64,000 nucleotides of DNA from JAXHTH01 sp034211115. GTDB lineage: Bacteria > Planctomycetota > Phycisphaerae > Phycisphaerales > SM1A02. The stretch lies in the NCBI GenBank assembly GCA_034211115.1, contig JAXHTH010000210.1, positions 4,500 through 68,499 on the forward strand, read 5' to 3'. The notes below the pieces were generated by a model. It saw only the letters and a list, made by a program, of their open reading frames with translations. It searched no databases and had not been told where the DNA came from. Made by a program: the position numbers and the translations under genes. Shown in pieces: positions 50,611 through 59,995 of this stretch. Position 1 is the first letter of the stretch. Each line of letters begins with the position of its first letter.

Positions 50611-52434
50611 ATGATCTGCACCAATCTACTCATCGTGGCCGCGCTGTGCAGCACCGGCGAGGCGCGTTTTGTCGATGTTACCGACGCCGTCGGGCTGGGA
50701 GCGGATGTCATCCCCGCCAAGGTCGCCCGCGTCTGCCTGGCCGATCTGGACGGCGACGGCCGGCCGGATGCGGTCATCGACCGCCACCGCGTGTTCCTCA
50801 ACCGGCCGGATCCCGACTCGCCGATCGGCCGGCGTTTCGTCGAGGTGGCCCCGGAGCCCCCGGAAGGTGGGGCCCTGCCCGTGCCGGTGCGGGGGACGCT
50901 CACCGTCTTCGCCGATCTCGACAACGATGGCCGCCTCGATGCGATCATCACCGAGTACATCGATGCCAACAACGACAAATGGGAGGACCACGGTCGGCGC
51001 ACGCGCTGGCGGCCCGGGCGCGGCGACGGCACGTTCGCCGAGCCGCTGCCCTTCCCGTCCGCCACGCCGGCGACGACGTGCGCCGTCGCCGTCGGCGATG
51101 TCGATCGCAACGGCCGGCTCGATCTCTGGCTGGGCAACTGGTACGAGCAATACGGCGCTTCGTACGCCGGCTACCGCAATGAACTCCTGATGCCGCTGTT
51201 CACGCGGCACCCGGGCATTCGCAGCAGTGACTGGCTGTGTCGGCGCCTGCCGCGCGTAGACGAAGCGCCCCCCGCCGATGACGTGAGGGAGGAGGCCGCT
51301 GACGAGGAGGATGCGTTCGATGAGGAGCGCGACGCCGCCGGCCGACCGACCTACGGCGCGATGATCGCCGATCTCGATGGCCGCGCCCGGCCGGAGCTGC
51401 TCGAGCTCAACTACGGCCGGCGGTGGAATCGATGCTGGCGGTGGAAGCAGGAGCGGCGCGGGGACGGGCCGGTCGTCTGGTGGGACAACGTCGCCCCCGA
51501 AATCGGCTTCGACGGCGATGACGTCCGCCACGGCCGGTATCCCGACTGGGCCGTGCAGCGCATGGCGCAGCGCGATCCGCCCATCGAGCTCGAGCCGGAG
51601 AAGCCCTTCCGATCCAACGGCAACACCTTCGACTGCTCGGTGGGCGACATCGACAACGATGGCGATTTCGACATCTTCCTCGCCGAGATCACCCACGGCT
51701 GGGCGGGCGAATCATCGGATCGCTCGCGCTTCCTTGTCAACCGGCCGGGTGAAGGGCTGTCGCGTCAATTCGACTACGATCCGCGTCTGAGCGTCGATCG
51801 CATCCCCGAAGGCGTCAACAACTGGAACCAGGGCGACCTCTTCTGTGAGCTGGCCGACCTGAACCACGACACGCGGCTCGACCTGGTCCTCTCATCCGGT
51901 GATTACCCGGACGATCAGCGCCTGCGCATCTTCCTCCAGCAGGAAGACGGCACGTTCAATGATGAGACAGCCGCGCTCGGGCTCGATCACGACGGCGCGC
52001 AGCAGGTGAGTCTCGGCGATATCGATGCCGATGGCGATCTGGACATCCTCGTCGGTCAGACGTTCTTCCGGTACAACGCCGAGCAGAAGGCCGGGCGCGC
52101 ACCCCACCCCCGGCTCTTCATTAACGAAACTTCCGGGGGTCGGAAGTCGATCACGCTGCGATTGAAAGGCGATGGCGAGCAGGTGTCATCCGATGCGCTG
52201 GGCGCGATCGTGCGGGCGAAGCTCGCCGATGGTACGATGATGAGCCGCCAGCTCATCGGCATCGGCGGGCACGCGGGCAAGCAGCGGGCGTTTCTTCTTC
52301 ACTTCGGCCTCGGCGAGGCAATGCAGGTCGAGGAGCTGGTCGTCGAATGGCCCGATCAGGGGGGAACCGTGCAGCGGTTCGAGGATGTGAAGGCGGGGCG
52401 GTATGCGCTGACCTTCGGCGGGGAGTTGGAATAA
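50611..52434 (+). CDS. FG-GAP/VCBS repeat protein with ASPIC/UnbV C-terminal domain (CRTAC1-like)
   Basis: 607 residues from ATG 50611. A short hydrophobic N-terminus is followed by repeated Asp-rich calcium loops (CLADLDGDGRPDAVIDRHRV, FADLDNDGRLDAIITEYIDA, VGDVDRNGRLDLWLGNWYEQ, VGDIDNDGDFDIFLAEITHG, LGDIDADGDLDILVGQTFFR). The C-terminal ~100 residues (SDALGAIVRAKLADGTMMSR, QLIGIGGHAGKQRAFLLHFG, EELVVEWPDQG) are the ASPIC/UnbV domain. Exported or envelope protein common in planctomycetes; function unknown. GTG 50596 would add five residues. Confidence 0.87.
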   Translation: MICTNLLIVAALCSTGEARFVDVTDAVGLGADVIPAKVARVCLADLDGDGRPDAVIDRHRVFLNRPDPDSPIGRRFVEVAPEPPEGGALPVPVRGTLTVFADLDNDGRLDAIITEYIDANNDKWEDHGRRTRWRPGRGDGTFAEPLPFPSATPATTCAVAVGDVDRNGRLDLWLGNWYEQYGASYAGYRNELLMPLFTRHPGIRSSDWLCRRLPRVDEAPPADDVREEAADEEDAFDEERDAAGRPTYGAMIADLDGRARPELLELNYGRRWNRCWRWKQERRGDGPVVWWDNVAPEIGFDGDDVRHGRYPDWAVQRMAQRDPPIELEPEKPFRSNGNTFDCSVGDIDNDGDFDIFLAEITHGWAGESSDRSRFLVNRPGEGLSRQFDYDPRLSVDRIPEGVNNWNQGDLFCELADLNHDTRLDLVLSSGDYPDDQRLRIFLQQEDGTFNDETAALGLDHDGAQQVSLGDIDADGDLDILVGQTFFRYNAEQKAGRAPHPRLFINETSGGRKSITLRLKGDGEQVSSDALGAIVRAKLADGTMMSRQLIGIGGHAGKQRAFLLHFGLGEAMQVEELVVEWPDQGGTVQRFEDVKAGRYALTFGGELE

Positions 52435-52450
52435 GAAGAAGAGTTGAAAC

Positions 52451-52477
52451 ACGGAGGGCCACGGAGGGCCACGGAGA
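52451..52477. repeat. Short direct repeat ACGGAGGGCC
   Basis: ACGGAGGGCC twice in tandem (52451-52470) followed by ACGGAGAG. Lies in the 83-bp gap between the UnbV-type and PDZ-repeat genes. Function unknown. Confidence 0.6.
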
Positions 52478-52517
52478 GATAGGAAGGGTTGGCTGAGTAT
52501 GGTGCGGAGGCTGTGTG

Positions 52518-54830
52518 ATGAAGTCGATAATGTGTGTGGTCGTTCTTGTGCTGATGTTGCCGCTTGCGGTTTCGCGCTTCGCCGGCGCGCAGGATGATGC
52601 GACCGAAAAGCCCCTCTCCGAACAGGGGTACATAGGCCTGGCCCTGCGCGACATCCCCGATGGCAACACCGTGGTGAGCTGGCTCTTCCCGGGCCCGCTC
52701 AACGGGCGGGGGCTCGAGGCGCCCGATGTCGATCTCGCCCGGCCGGATGTCATCGTCGCCGTCAACGGTGAGCCGATGAACGCCGAGCAGTTCAAGGAGT
52801 TCATCCGATCTTCAGCGCCGGGGACGCAGGTCGTCATCGAGTACCGCCGGGCGAAGAACCGCGGCGGGGGGATTCCCGATGCGATCGACGCCGAAGACGA
52901 GATCAGGCGCCTGGAGGTCACGCTCGAATCGCGCGAGGAATGGACGGGCACGATGCGCCGCGGCCGCGGGCACGATACGACGGTGACGTTCGATCAGCCG
53001 CACATGCTTGATCCGCACGATCCGGACAACATCCTCGGCAAAGCGATCGCCGAGCACGAGCTTGCCGAGCCGCTGGACACGCTGCTCGGTGTCTTTGCGG
53101 AATGGCAGGCGCGCGATGATGATTACCACTCCCTCAGCCGCGTCCGCGCCGGCTTCGACAACCCCTTCTGCCTGCCGGAGCTGGCGCGATGGATCACGAA
53201 CGGGACGCGCGGCGTGAGCGAAGATCCGCTCGGCGTCGCTGAATCGTGCATGACCGCGAACCTGGAACCATCCAGGTTTCGGACCTGGGGAATCGCCGGG
53301 GGGATTCCGCGCGGGCAGAACACCCGCGAGGACTTCCTCTGCGAAGCGATCTACTACGCCTCGACCGAGCTTGATCTGGCGCTGGCCGATGTCAAGCCGG
53401 GTGCAGCGTTCGCCACCGATTGCGTGAGTTTTCTTCGCGTTCCGAAACGAACCTTCTATCTGGCCGGCGACGAAACGCGTGACCACATCGCCGTCATCCG
53501 TGAATCGATGGATGTCCGATTCGTGAACCTCGTCCGATCAATCGGGCACTTCAAGCGCCTGTCGGAGCTCGGCCCCGAGGGTCTTGCGCCGATGAAGCCG
53601 ACCGCCGTGCCGGCCGAGCTCGCCGGGGCCGTCGAGGGCGAGATCCTCTCCGCGAGCAACGTCAATCAGATCGGCTGGGTCGTCCTCGGTGGTGACGGAC
53701 CGAATCGCTACGACATGAGCGTCGTCGTCGGCGTCATGGACCGAGGCGGCAACGATGAGTACTACGCCACCGGTCTCCGCCTCGGCACGCGCGTGATCAT
53801 CGACTTCGCCGGCAATGATCATTACACCGGCACGCCCGAGCAGGGGCCGGGCGGCGCGCTGCTCGGCGTTTCCTTCATCGACGATCGCGCGGGCGATGAT
53901 GTCTACGAAGGCGAACTTCTCGCCTGCGGGGCCGCGATGTACGGCGTCTCACTCCTCCTCGATCGAGGCGGCAACGACATCTACAAGGGAAGCGAATGGT
54001 CACTCGGCGCGGCCTGCTACGGCGCGGGGATGATCATCGACCTCGGCGGCGGGTCCGATCAGTACCTCGGCGATTTCCTCTGCGAGGGCGTGGGCGGGCC
54101 GCGCGGCTTCGGCTGCATCATCGATGACAACGGACGCGACCTCTATCGCGCCAACGGCCCCACGCCCAGCGCGTACGGCACCCCGGCCGTGTACCAGTCA
54201 TTCAGCCAGGGCGTGGGGTGGGGCTATCGCAACTACGCCGCGGGCGGCATCGGCATGATCAGCGACCTGGGTGGCGATGATCGGTACGAGGCCGGCGAGT
54301 TCGCACAGGGCGGGGCGTACTACTACGGCCTCGGGATCCTGCACGATGCCGGGGGCCGCGACCTCTACTACGGCAACCGCTACGGGCAGGGTTTCGGCGT
54401 GCACCAGGCCGTCGGCATCCTCGTCGATGATGCGGGCGATGACACCTACTGGTCGATGACCGCGGCCAGCCAGGGCGCGGCGTGGGACATCGGCGTCGGG
54501 CTGCTGCTCGATCGCGCGGGCAACGACACCTACCAGTGCGATGGCCTGGGTCAGGGCGGGGCGTCGATGCAGGCCATTGGCATGCTCATCGATCTCGCCG
54601 GGAAGGATCGTTATGCCGCCGGCGGAGGCGCCACGCAGGGCCAGTCCGGCGGCAACAGCTATCACTATCACGACACCGGCGCGTTTTCGTTCAGCCTGCT
54701 GCTCGATCTCGGCGGTGCCGAGGATCACTACTCGCGCGGCCGGGCGAACAACGCGACGACGAAGACGGGGTCGCGCAACGAGAAGGCCCCGAAGAACTCG
54801 GGGCTGCACGGGCTGGTGATTGATGAGTGA
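52518..54830 (+). CDS. Exported PDZ protein with long D-x-x-G-x-D-x-Y repeat solenoid
   Basis: 770 residues from ATG 52518 with GGAGG 7 nt upstream (GTG 52515 precedes it). Signal peptide ends near AGAQDD. Residues ~35-135 look PDZ-like (YIGLALRDIPDGNTVVSWLF, RPDVIVAVNGEPMNAEQFKE). A middle helical domain extends to ~370. The C-terminal ~370 residues consist of about a dozen repeats built on L-x-D-x-x-G-x-D-x-Y, each about 25-35 residues, often followed by QG or G-rich stretches (LLLDRGGNDIYKGSEW; ILVDDAGDDTYWSMTAASQG; MLIDLAGKDRYAAGGGATQG). This is probably a beta-solenoid with Asp ladders that may bind calcium. I do not recognise a characterised family. Confidence 0.75.
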   Translation: MKSIMCVVVLVLMLPLAVSRFAGAQDDATEKPLSEQGYIGLALRDIPDGNTVVSWLFPGPLNGRGLEAPDVDLARPDVIVAVNGEPMNAEQFKEFIRSSAPGTQVVIEYRRAKNRGGGIPDAIDAEDEIRRLEVTLESREEWTGTMRRGRGHDTTVTFDQPHMLDPHDPDNILGKAIAEHELAEPLDTLLGVFAEWQARDDDYHSLSRVRAGFDNPFCLPELARWITNGTRGVSEDPLGVAESCMTANLEPSRFRTWGIAGGIPRGQNTREDFLCEAIYYASTELDLALADVKPGAAFATDCVSFLRVPKRTFYLAGDETRDHIAVIRESMDVRFVNLVRSIGHFKRLSELGPEGLAPMKPTAVPAELAGAVEGEILSASNVNQIGWVVLGGDGPNRYDMSVVVGVMDRGGNDEYYATGLRLGTRVIIDFAGNDHYTGTPEQGPGGALLGVSFIDDRAGDDVYEGELLACGAAMYGVSLLLDRGGNDIYKGSEWSLGAACYGAGMIIDLGGGSDQYLGDFLCEGVGGPRGFGCIIDDNGRDLYRANGPTPSAYGTPAVYQSFSQGVGWGYRNYAAGGIGMISDLGGDDRYEAGEFAQGGAYYYGLGILHDAGGRDLYYGNRYGQGFGVHQAVGILVDDAGDDTYWSMTAASQGAAWDIGVGLLLDRAGNDTYQCDGLGQGGASMQAIGMLIDLAGKDRYAAGGGATQGQSGGNSYHYHDTGAFSFSLLLDLGGAEDHYSRGRANNATTKTGSRNEKAPKNSGLHGLVIDE

Positions 54831-54833
54831 GAA

Positions 54834-54868
54834 GTGATGAGTGATGAGTGATGAGCGATGAGCGATGA
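54834..54868. repeat. Five tandem 7-bp repeats (GTGATGA/GCGATGA)
   Basis: GTGATGA three times then GCGATGA twice, 4 bp after the stop of the PDZ-repeat gene, followed by a small hairpin (ACGGGG/CCCCGT, 54892-54908). A heptamer array of this kind is a slippage product; a role is not evident. Confidence 0.8.
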
Positions 54869-54978
54869 ATGGTGACTTCCGGGGGCTCGCGACGGGGCTT
54901 GTCCCCGTGTTGTGCCGCCAGGAAGCACCAAACGTCCGATCATGAGCGCCACCCCGATCGCCGATGAAGGAATGAACC

Positions 54979-56361
54979 ATGGACCGGATCCGCCTGCAAC
55001 CCGTCCTCGACTGGCTGAAGCGCGTGGTCACGCAGCCGCGTGACGAGCTGACGCGGTGGCAGAAGACGGTGCGGTTCCTGTACGACCTCGGTCGCTACGG
55101 GGCGCGTCAGCTTCGGCAGGACGATGCCCCGCGGATGGCGGCGGCGCTGTCCTACCGCACGCTGTTCGGCCTGCTGCCGGTGCTGGTGGTGGGGACGATG
55201 ATCGTCCGCGCCATCGGCGGGTTCGATCAGCTCGTCGAGCAGCTCGGGGAGTTCTTCACCTCCCTCGGCCTGGGCGACTACCAGATGAGCGCGGCGGGCG
55301 GGGCCGCCGTCGCCGAGGGGCAGAGTCTCAAGGACTGGCTGCTGGATCTCGTCCGGCAGGTGGAGGGCGTGAACCTCGCCGCCATCACCTGGGTGGGCGT
55401 GTTCGTGCTCATCTACTCGGCCGTCAGCCTCATGGTCACCATCGAGGGATGCTTCAACAGCATCGTCCGCGCGCCGGAGGGGCGGTCGTGGTTGAAGCGG
55501 CTTCCCATTTACTGGACGGTGGTGACGATCGGGCCGGCGGCGATCGCGCTCTCGATGTACGTGGACAGCCGATTCAACGACTTCATCGCCGAGCAGGTGG
55601 CGTGGTGGGGCGTGCTGAAGGCGGCGCCGGTGCTGTGGAGCTTCGCCGCCACCTGGCTGGTCATGTTCGCCGTCTACAAGCTGCTGCCGAACACGCCCGT
55701 CCGCACGCAGGCGGCGCTGGTCGGGGCGCTCGTCGCGGCGGTCCTGCTGGAGATCGGCAAGCGGACGATGGGGGCATACATCGGCAACGCGCTGTCCATT
55801 CGCCAGCTTTACGGTTCGCTGGGGCTGATCCCGCTGTTCATGTTCTGGGTCTACCTGATGTGGCTGGTCGTCCTGTTCGGGCTGGAGGTGACGGCGACGC
55901 TCCAGTCGCTGGGCGGGCGGACGCTGGAGCAGGTCGAGCGGACGCGCCGGCCGACCGGGCTGGTCGATCCCGCGTCGGTGCTGACGGTGATGGAGGTCAT
56001 CGCCGAGCGTTTCGGCGAATCGACGCCGACGACGGCCGACCAGATCGCCGAAACGACCGGCCTGGCGGAGGCGACGGTGCAGTTGATCCTCCAGCGGCTC
56101 ATCGAGGCGGGTCTGGTCCACCGTCTGGACCGGGAGGACGGGGCGGTGAGCCTGGCCCGCCCGCCGGAGCGGATCAGCGGCGACGAGCTGATCGAGGTCG
56201 GCTTCGAACTCGCCGATGAGGGCGGCATCGAGCGCAAGCCCGCGATCCTGCTCCAATTGCGCGACGCCCAGCGGGCGCTGGCGGCCCGGGCCACCCTGGC
56301 CGGGCTCCTGCCCACGCAACCCGTTGGGGCAGCGGATGATAAAGCTGCCCGCACCCGATGA
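54979..56361 (+). CDS. YihY/BrkB-family membrane protein with C-terminal winged helix
   Basis: 460 residues. YihY family: DDAPRMAAALSYRTLFGLLP, five to six membrane helices (LLPVLVVGTMIVRAIGG, AAITWVGVFVLIYSAVSLMV, VVTIGPAAIALSMYV, VLWSFAATWLVMFAVYKLLP, LIPLFMFWVYLMWLVVLFGL) and the motif VTIEGCFNSIV. After ~325 a cytoplasmic winged-helix-like domain is present (TTADQIAETTGLAEATVQLI LQRLIEAGLVHRL). The family was once called ribonuclease BN; its true function is unknown. Starts at ATG 54979. Confidence 0.88.
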   Translation: MDRIRLQPVLDWLKRVVTQPRDELTRWQKTVRFLYDLGRYGARQLRQDDAPRMAAALSYRTLFGLLPVLVVGTMIVRAIGGFDQLVEQLGEFFTSLGLGDYQMSAAGGAAVAEGQSLKDWLLDLVRQVEGVNLAAITWVGVFVLIYSAVSLMVTIEGCFNSIVRAPEGRSWLKRLPIYWTVVTIGPAAIALSMYVDSRFNDFIAEQVAWWGVLKAAPVLWSFAATWLVMFAVYKLLPNTPVRTQAALVGALVAAVLLEIGKRTMGAYIGNALSIRQLYGSLGLIPLFMFWVYLMWLVVLFGLEVTATLQSLGGRTLEQVERTRRPTGLVDPASVLTVMEVIAERFGESTPTTADQIAETTGLAEATVQLILQRLIEAGLVHRLDREDGAVSLARPPERISGDELIEVGFELADEGGIERKPAILLQLRDAQRALAARATLAGLLPTQPVGAADDKAARTR

Positions 56362-56427
56362 CCGATAACCGAAACAGGCGTGGCGGGCGGGCCGATTCCG
56401 GGCCTTGGTCGTATCGGGAGACATGCC

Positions 56428-57861
56428 ATGGCTGCACGTCCAACGGGTCGCGACGCCTCTCGGCAGGGCGAGGCGACGCCGGTCAATGTCGAGGATCTTC
56501 CCCCCCTCCGCCGGCCTTCCCGGTCGCGGGTGATGAGCGTCTCCCCCGACGATGCGGCGCGGGCCGACGGGAAGCCGTCGCCGTCCGTGGATTCCATCGA
56601 TCGTGACGACATCTTCCTCACCCCCCGGGTGGTCGACCAGGGCGCGTTCAACGACCTGGCCGGCACGCTCCACGCGCTCATCGAGGATGCGGGCGAAGCG
56701 ATGGAGCGCCTGGACGAGCGGCTCGAGGCGGTGCGGCGGAGCGCGGCCAAGCCCGCCGCGGCCTCCGATCGGCTCCAGGAGCGCCTCCGCCTCGGGGCCC
56801 GCATGCTCAAGGCCTTCCAGGGCCAGATCGATCGCGCCGCGGCGGTGGTCGGCTCGCTGGATGAGCACTGTCGGCGGACGGAGGCCCTCCAGAGGCAGAT
56901 CGAGCAACGCCCCGCGGAAATCGAGCAGCGCTTTGCCGAGTTCGAGCAGCGGGCCGCCGAGATCACCGCCCGCGCCTGGCGGCAGGTTGACAACGCCGTC
57001 GGAGAGGCCGTCCGTCGCGCCGAGAAGATGATCGTCGAGAAGCGCGATGAACTGCTCAGTCTCGACGAGGCGGAGCGGAGGATCGACCGGTTCACACACC
57101 AGGCCCTCCGGGAGATCGAATCGCGCCTCGCCGAGCGGGATGCGACGTTCGAGGCCACCGGGCAGCGGCTCGATCAGCTTCGGCATCGGGCGGACAGGCT
57201 TGCCGGACTGATCGATGAGCTGGAAACGAGGGCGGCGTCGATCTCGACGACGCTGAACGACTCCTCCGGCGAGCTGCGCGCCAAGGCGGCCGAGGCGCGT
57301 CGGCTCATTCAGCAGTGCGAGGACATCCGCACAGCGCTGAACGACGCGCGGCGCGGCGCCGAGGACCGCGTGGACGAGGTGGCCGTGCGTTGCGAACGCC
57401 TCGAGGCGTCACTCCGCCGACGACTCGTTCAGACCTCATCCGCCTGGCAGCGCATGGGCCGATGCATCGGCCGGGCGACGGCGGCGAGCAGGTCGCTGAG
57501 GCCGGGGGCGGAGATCGCCGCCGAGCTGCGCACCGTGCTGGCGGAGCTGGAGCCGTGGAAGCGGCTGCTGCTCGAGACGGAGCGCGACGAGAAAGGCATG
57601 CCCCGGCCGGTGGGGCGGATGGTCGAGGGTCTGCGCGGTGGGCTGGGGCTGGACATGGCGCGGATCTCCGCCACCATGCGCGAGCTGGCGCGGAAGGTCG
57701 ACGATCTCGGGCTGCCCGTGCCGGCCGGCGCGTCGTCGCCGCGGCCGGGTGACAACGGGGATGACGATGATCGCGCGCTGCCCATGCCGCAGATCGTCGC
57801 CGTCGGGGAATCGGAGGATGATCATCCATCCTCCTCGCGCGGCGGGTCGTCGACAGACTGA
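56428..57861 (+). CDS. Long coiled-coil protein of unknown function
   Basis: 477 residues from ATG 56428 (GGGAG 7 nt upstream). No signal peptide. Residues ~80-340 are a heptad-rich coiled coil (EAMERLDERLEAVRRSAAKP, QQRPAEIEQRFAEFEQRAAE, EIESRLAERDATFEATGQRL, ASISTTLNDSSGELRAKAAE). The N-terminus (~1-70) is Ser/Arg/Pro-rich and disordered; the C-terminus is acidic and disordered (GDNGDDDDRALP). The gene follows the YihY gene at 66 bp, so co-transcription is likely. Structural or scaffold role is the most that can be said. Confidence 0.7.
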   Translation: MAARPTGRDASRQGEATPVNVEDLPPLRRPSRSRVMSVSPDDAARADGKPSPSVDSIDRDDIFLTPRVVDQGAFNDLAGTLHALIEDAGEAMERLDERLEAVRRSAAKPAAASDRLQERLRLGARMLKAFQGQIDRAAAVVGSLDEHCRRTEALQRQIEQRPAEIEQRFAEFEQRAAEITARAWRQVDNAVGEAVRRAEKMIVEKRDELLSLDEAERRIDRFTHQALREIESRLAERDATFEATGQRLDQLRHRADRLAGLIDELETRAASISTTLNDSSGELRAKAAEARRLIQQCEDIRTALNDARRGAEDRVDEVAVRCERLEASLRRRLVQTSSAWQRMGRCIGRATAASRSLRPGAEIAAELRTVLAELEPWKRLLLETERDEKGMPRPVGRMVEGLRGGLGLDMARISATMRELARKVDDLGLPVPAGASSPRPGDNGDDDDRALPMPQIVAVGESEDDHPSSSRGGSSTD

Positions 57862-57969
57862 TGCGCCTTCGCTGACAAGCGGGCGGCGGGTCGTTCAGGG
57901 ACGCGGCGGGGAGTTCCGGAGGTCGGTGCAACACTTGTTGGCCCGGGCGCTCTTGAGCAGGCTCCGACG

Positions 57970-57988
57970 CCCGGCGCGGAGCGCCGGG
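57970..57988. repeat. GGA-loop hairpin repeat
   Basis: 8-bp arms (CCCGGCGC/GCGCCGGG) around GGA, in the 149-bp gap between the convergent coiled-coil and cysK genes. Same architecture as the hairpins at 36455-36475 and 45417-45435. May serve as a bidirectional terminator. Confidence 0.65.
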
Positions 57989-58010
57989 TCGACCCGCGTG
58001 GCGCTTGAAC

Positions 58011-58952
58011 TCAGAGCGCGAGGCCCTCGAAGAGGGAGGTGGAGAGATATCGCTCGCCGAAGCTGCAGGCGATGGTGACGATCGTCTTCTCGCGGTTCTC
58101 GGGTCTGGCGGCGATGCGGGCGGCGGCGCAGACGTTGGCGCCGCTGCTGATCCCGCCGAAGATGCCTTCCTCGGCCGCGAGGCGCTTCGCCCAGGCGAAG
58201 GCGTCGTCGTTGCTCACCAGCTCGACGCCGCCGAGCAGTGAGGTGTCGAGATTGGCGGGGATGAACCCGGCGCCGATGCCCTGGATCTTGTGCGGGGCCG
58301 GCCGCCCGCCGGAGATGACCGGCGACGCGGCCGGCTCGACCGCGATGGCCTGGAAGTCGCTCTTGTGCCGGCGGATGAAGCGCGTCACGCCGGTGATGGT
58401 CCCGCCGGTGCCCACGCCGGCGACGATGATGTCGATGGCGCCGCCCGTATCGGCCCAGATCTCCGGTCCGGTCGTCTCTTCGTGAATCGCGGGATTGGCC
58501 GGGTTGTCGAACTGCTGGGGCATCCAGGCGCGATCGTCGGCATCGACGAGTTCGCGGGCGCGATCCAGCGCGCCGGGCATGCCGTCCGCGGCGGCGGTGA
58601 GCACCACGTCCGCCCCCAGCGCCTTGAGCAGCGCGCGCCGCTCGATGCTCATCGACTCGGGCATCGTCAGGGTCAGCCTGTACCCGCGGCAGGCGCAGAC
58701 GAAGGCGAGGGCGATGCCCGTGTTGCCGCTGGTGGGTTCGATGATGTGCGTCTCGGGCGTGAGGCGTCCTTCCCGCTCGGCCGCGGCGATCATCGCCTCC
58801 GCGATGCGGTCCTTCACGCTCGCCATGGGGTTGAAGAACTCGCACTTCGCGTAGACCGTCGCGTGCTCGGGCGGCACGAGCCGGCGCAATCGCACCATCG
58901 GCGTGTTGAAGACGGTGTTCGTGATGCTGTCATACGTCTTGTTATGGGGCAT
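58011..58952 (-). CDS. cysK: Cysteine synthase A (O-acetylserine sulfhydrylase)
   Basis: 313 residues from ATG 58952. PLP enzyme converting O-acetylserine and sulfide to cysteine. Lys47 in FFNPMASVKDRIAEAM, IIEPTSGNTGIALAFVCACR, LTMPESMSIERRALLKALGA, QFDNPANPAIHEETTGPEIW, VAGVGTGGTITGVTRFI and GIGAGFIPANLDTSLL are all typical. It is divergent from the serine acetyltransferase gene, 59 bp apart, giving a complete two-step cysteine pathway with shared regulatory space. A longer frame to 59045 has no family match. Confidence 0.96.
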   Translation of the reverse strand: MPHNKTYDSITNTVFNTPMVRLRRLVPPEHATVYAKCEFFNPMASVKDRIAEAMIAAAEREGRLTPETHIIEPTSGNTGIALAFVCACRGYRLTLTMPESMSIERRALLKALGADVVLTAAADGMPGALDRARELVDADDRAWMPQQFDNPANPAIHEETTGPEIWADTGGAIDIIVAGVGTGGTITGVTRFIRRHKSDFQAIAVEPAASPVISGGRPAPHKIQGIGAGFIPANLDTSLLGGVELVSNDDAFAWAKRLAAEEGIFGGISSGANVCAAARIAARPENREKTIVTIACSFGERYLSTSLFEGLAL

Positions 58953-59011
58953 CAGTCGGTTCCTGAAGGGCGGCGAGCGGCGCACGAGCAATCGGAGCCT
59001 ACTATACACGC

Positions 59012-59995
59012 ATGCATGCAGATGGAAGTAATCCGCCCGAGGCATCCGGTATTCCCGCCACGCTGGAAGAGACGGCGGGGCGGCTGACGGAGTCGATCCT
59101 CGCCGATGCCCGCACGAGACACGTTTCCACCGCCTTCCTTCCCGAGCGCGAGGCGGTGGAGCGGCTGCTCGAGAAGCTGATGTGGCTTCTCTTTCCTGGC
59201 TTCTCCCGGCCGCGCGATGTCACCGCCCGGACGATGCAGATCCACGTCGCGTCGGTGCTCACCGAGGTGAGCCGCGGCCTCTTCGAGCAGATCTCCGGCG
59301 CCCTGCGCTACGAGCGAGGCCTCGGGGCCCGCGATGCGACATTCGATCGCCGCTGTGCCGAGTGCGATGCACGGGCGCTGCAGATCACGGATGCGTTCAT
59401 CGCGCGGCTGCCGGAGGTGCGGCGCATCCTGAGCCTGGACGTGCAGGCGGCGTACGACGGCGATCCCGCCGCCCATCACACGGACGAGACGATCTTCTGC
59501 TATCCGGGCCTGCGCGCCATCGCCGTCCACCGCCTCGCCCACGAGCTGTACCGGCTCGAGGTGCCGCTCATTCCCCGCATGATGAACGAGGATGCCCACT
59601 CGGAGACCGGGATCGATATCCACCCCGGCGCGACGATCGGCACGTACTTCTTCATCGACCACGGCACGGGCGTCGTCATCGGCGAGACGACCGTCATCGG
59701 CGATCACTGCAAGCTCTACCAGAACGTCACGATCGGCGCGAAGAGCTTTCCCAAGGACGAGCGCGGCCGGCTCAAGCGAGGCGTGAAGCGACACCCCACC
59801 CTCGAGGATCACGTTACCGTCTACGCCGGGGCGACCATCCTCGGCGGGGAGACGATCATCGGCGCCGGGTCGGTCATCAACGGCGGGGTCTTCCTCACCG
59901 AGCCCGTCCCCCCGGGGCATGTCGTGCACGGCCCGAAGGCCGAGCTGTCCCTGCGCAGCAATCCCGAGATGCCGCCGGCGAGCTACAGTATCTGA
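59012..59995 (+). CDS. cysE: Serine O-acetyltransferase
   Basis: 327 residues. N-terminal helical region of ~165 residues, then the left-handed parallel beta-helix: YPGLRAIAVHRLAHELYRLE, MNEDAHSETGIDIHPGATIG, FFIDHGTGVVIGETTVIGDH, LYQNVTIGAKSFPKDERGRL and RHPTLEDHVTVYAGATILGG. Makes O-acetylserine for CysK. ATG 59012 and 59016 are both possible; a TACTAT box at 59000-59005 would place the transcript start almost at the start codon, so the mRNA could be leaderless (weak inference). Divergent from cysK. Confidence 0.94.
   Translation: MHADGSNPPEASGIPATLEETAGRLTESILADARTRHVSTAFLPEREAVERLLEKLMWLLFPGFSRPRDVTARTMQIHVASVLTEVSRGLFEQISGALRYERGLGARDATFDRRCAECDARALQITDAFIARLPEVRRILSLDVQAAYDGDPAAHHTDETIFCYPGLRAIAVHRLAHELYRLEVPLIPRMMNEDAHSETGIDIHPGATIGTYFFIDHGTGVVIGETTVIGDHCKLYQNVTIGAKSFPKDERGRLKRGVKRHPTLEDHVTVYAGATILGGETIIGAGSVINGGVFLTEPVPPGHVVHGPKAELSLRSNPEMPPASYSI

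Noticed and set aside
54940..57186. 748-codon minus-strand frame
   Set aside because: Antisense to the YihY and coiled-coil genes; composition is typical of a high-GC shadow frame.
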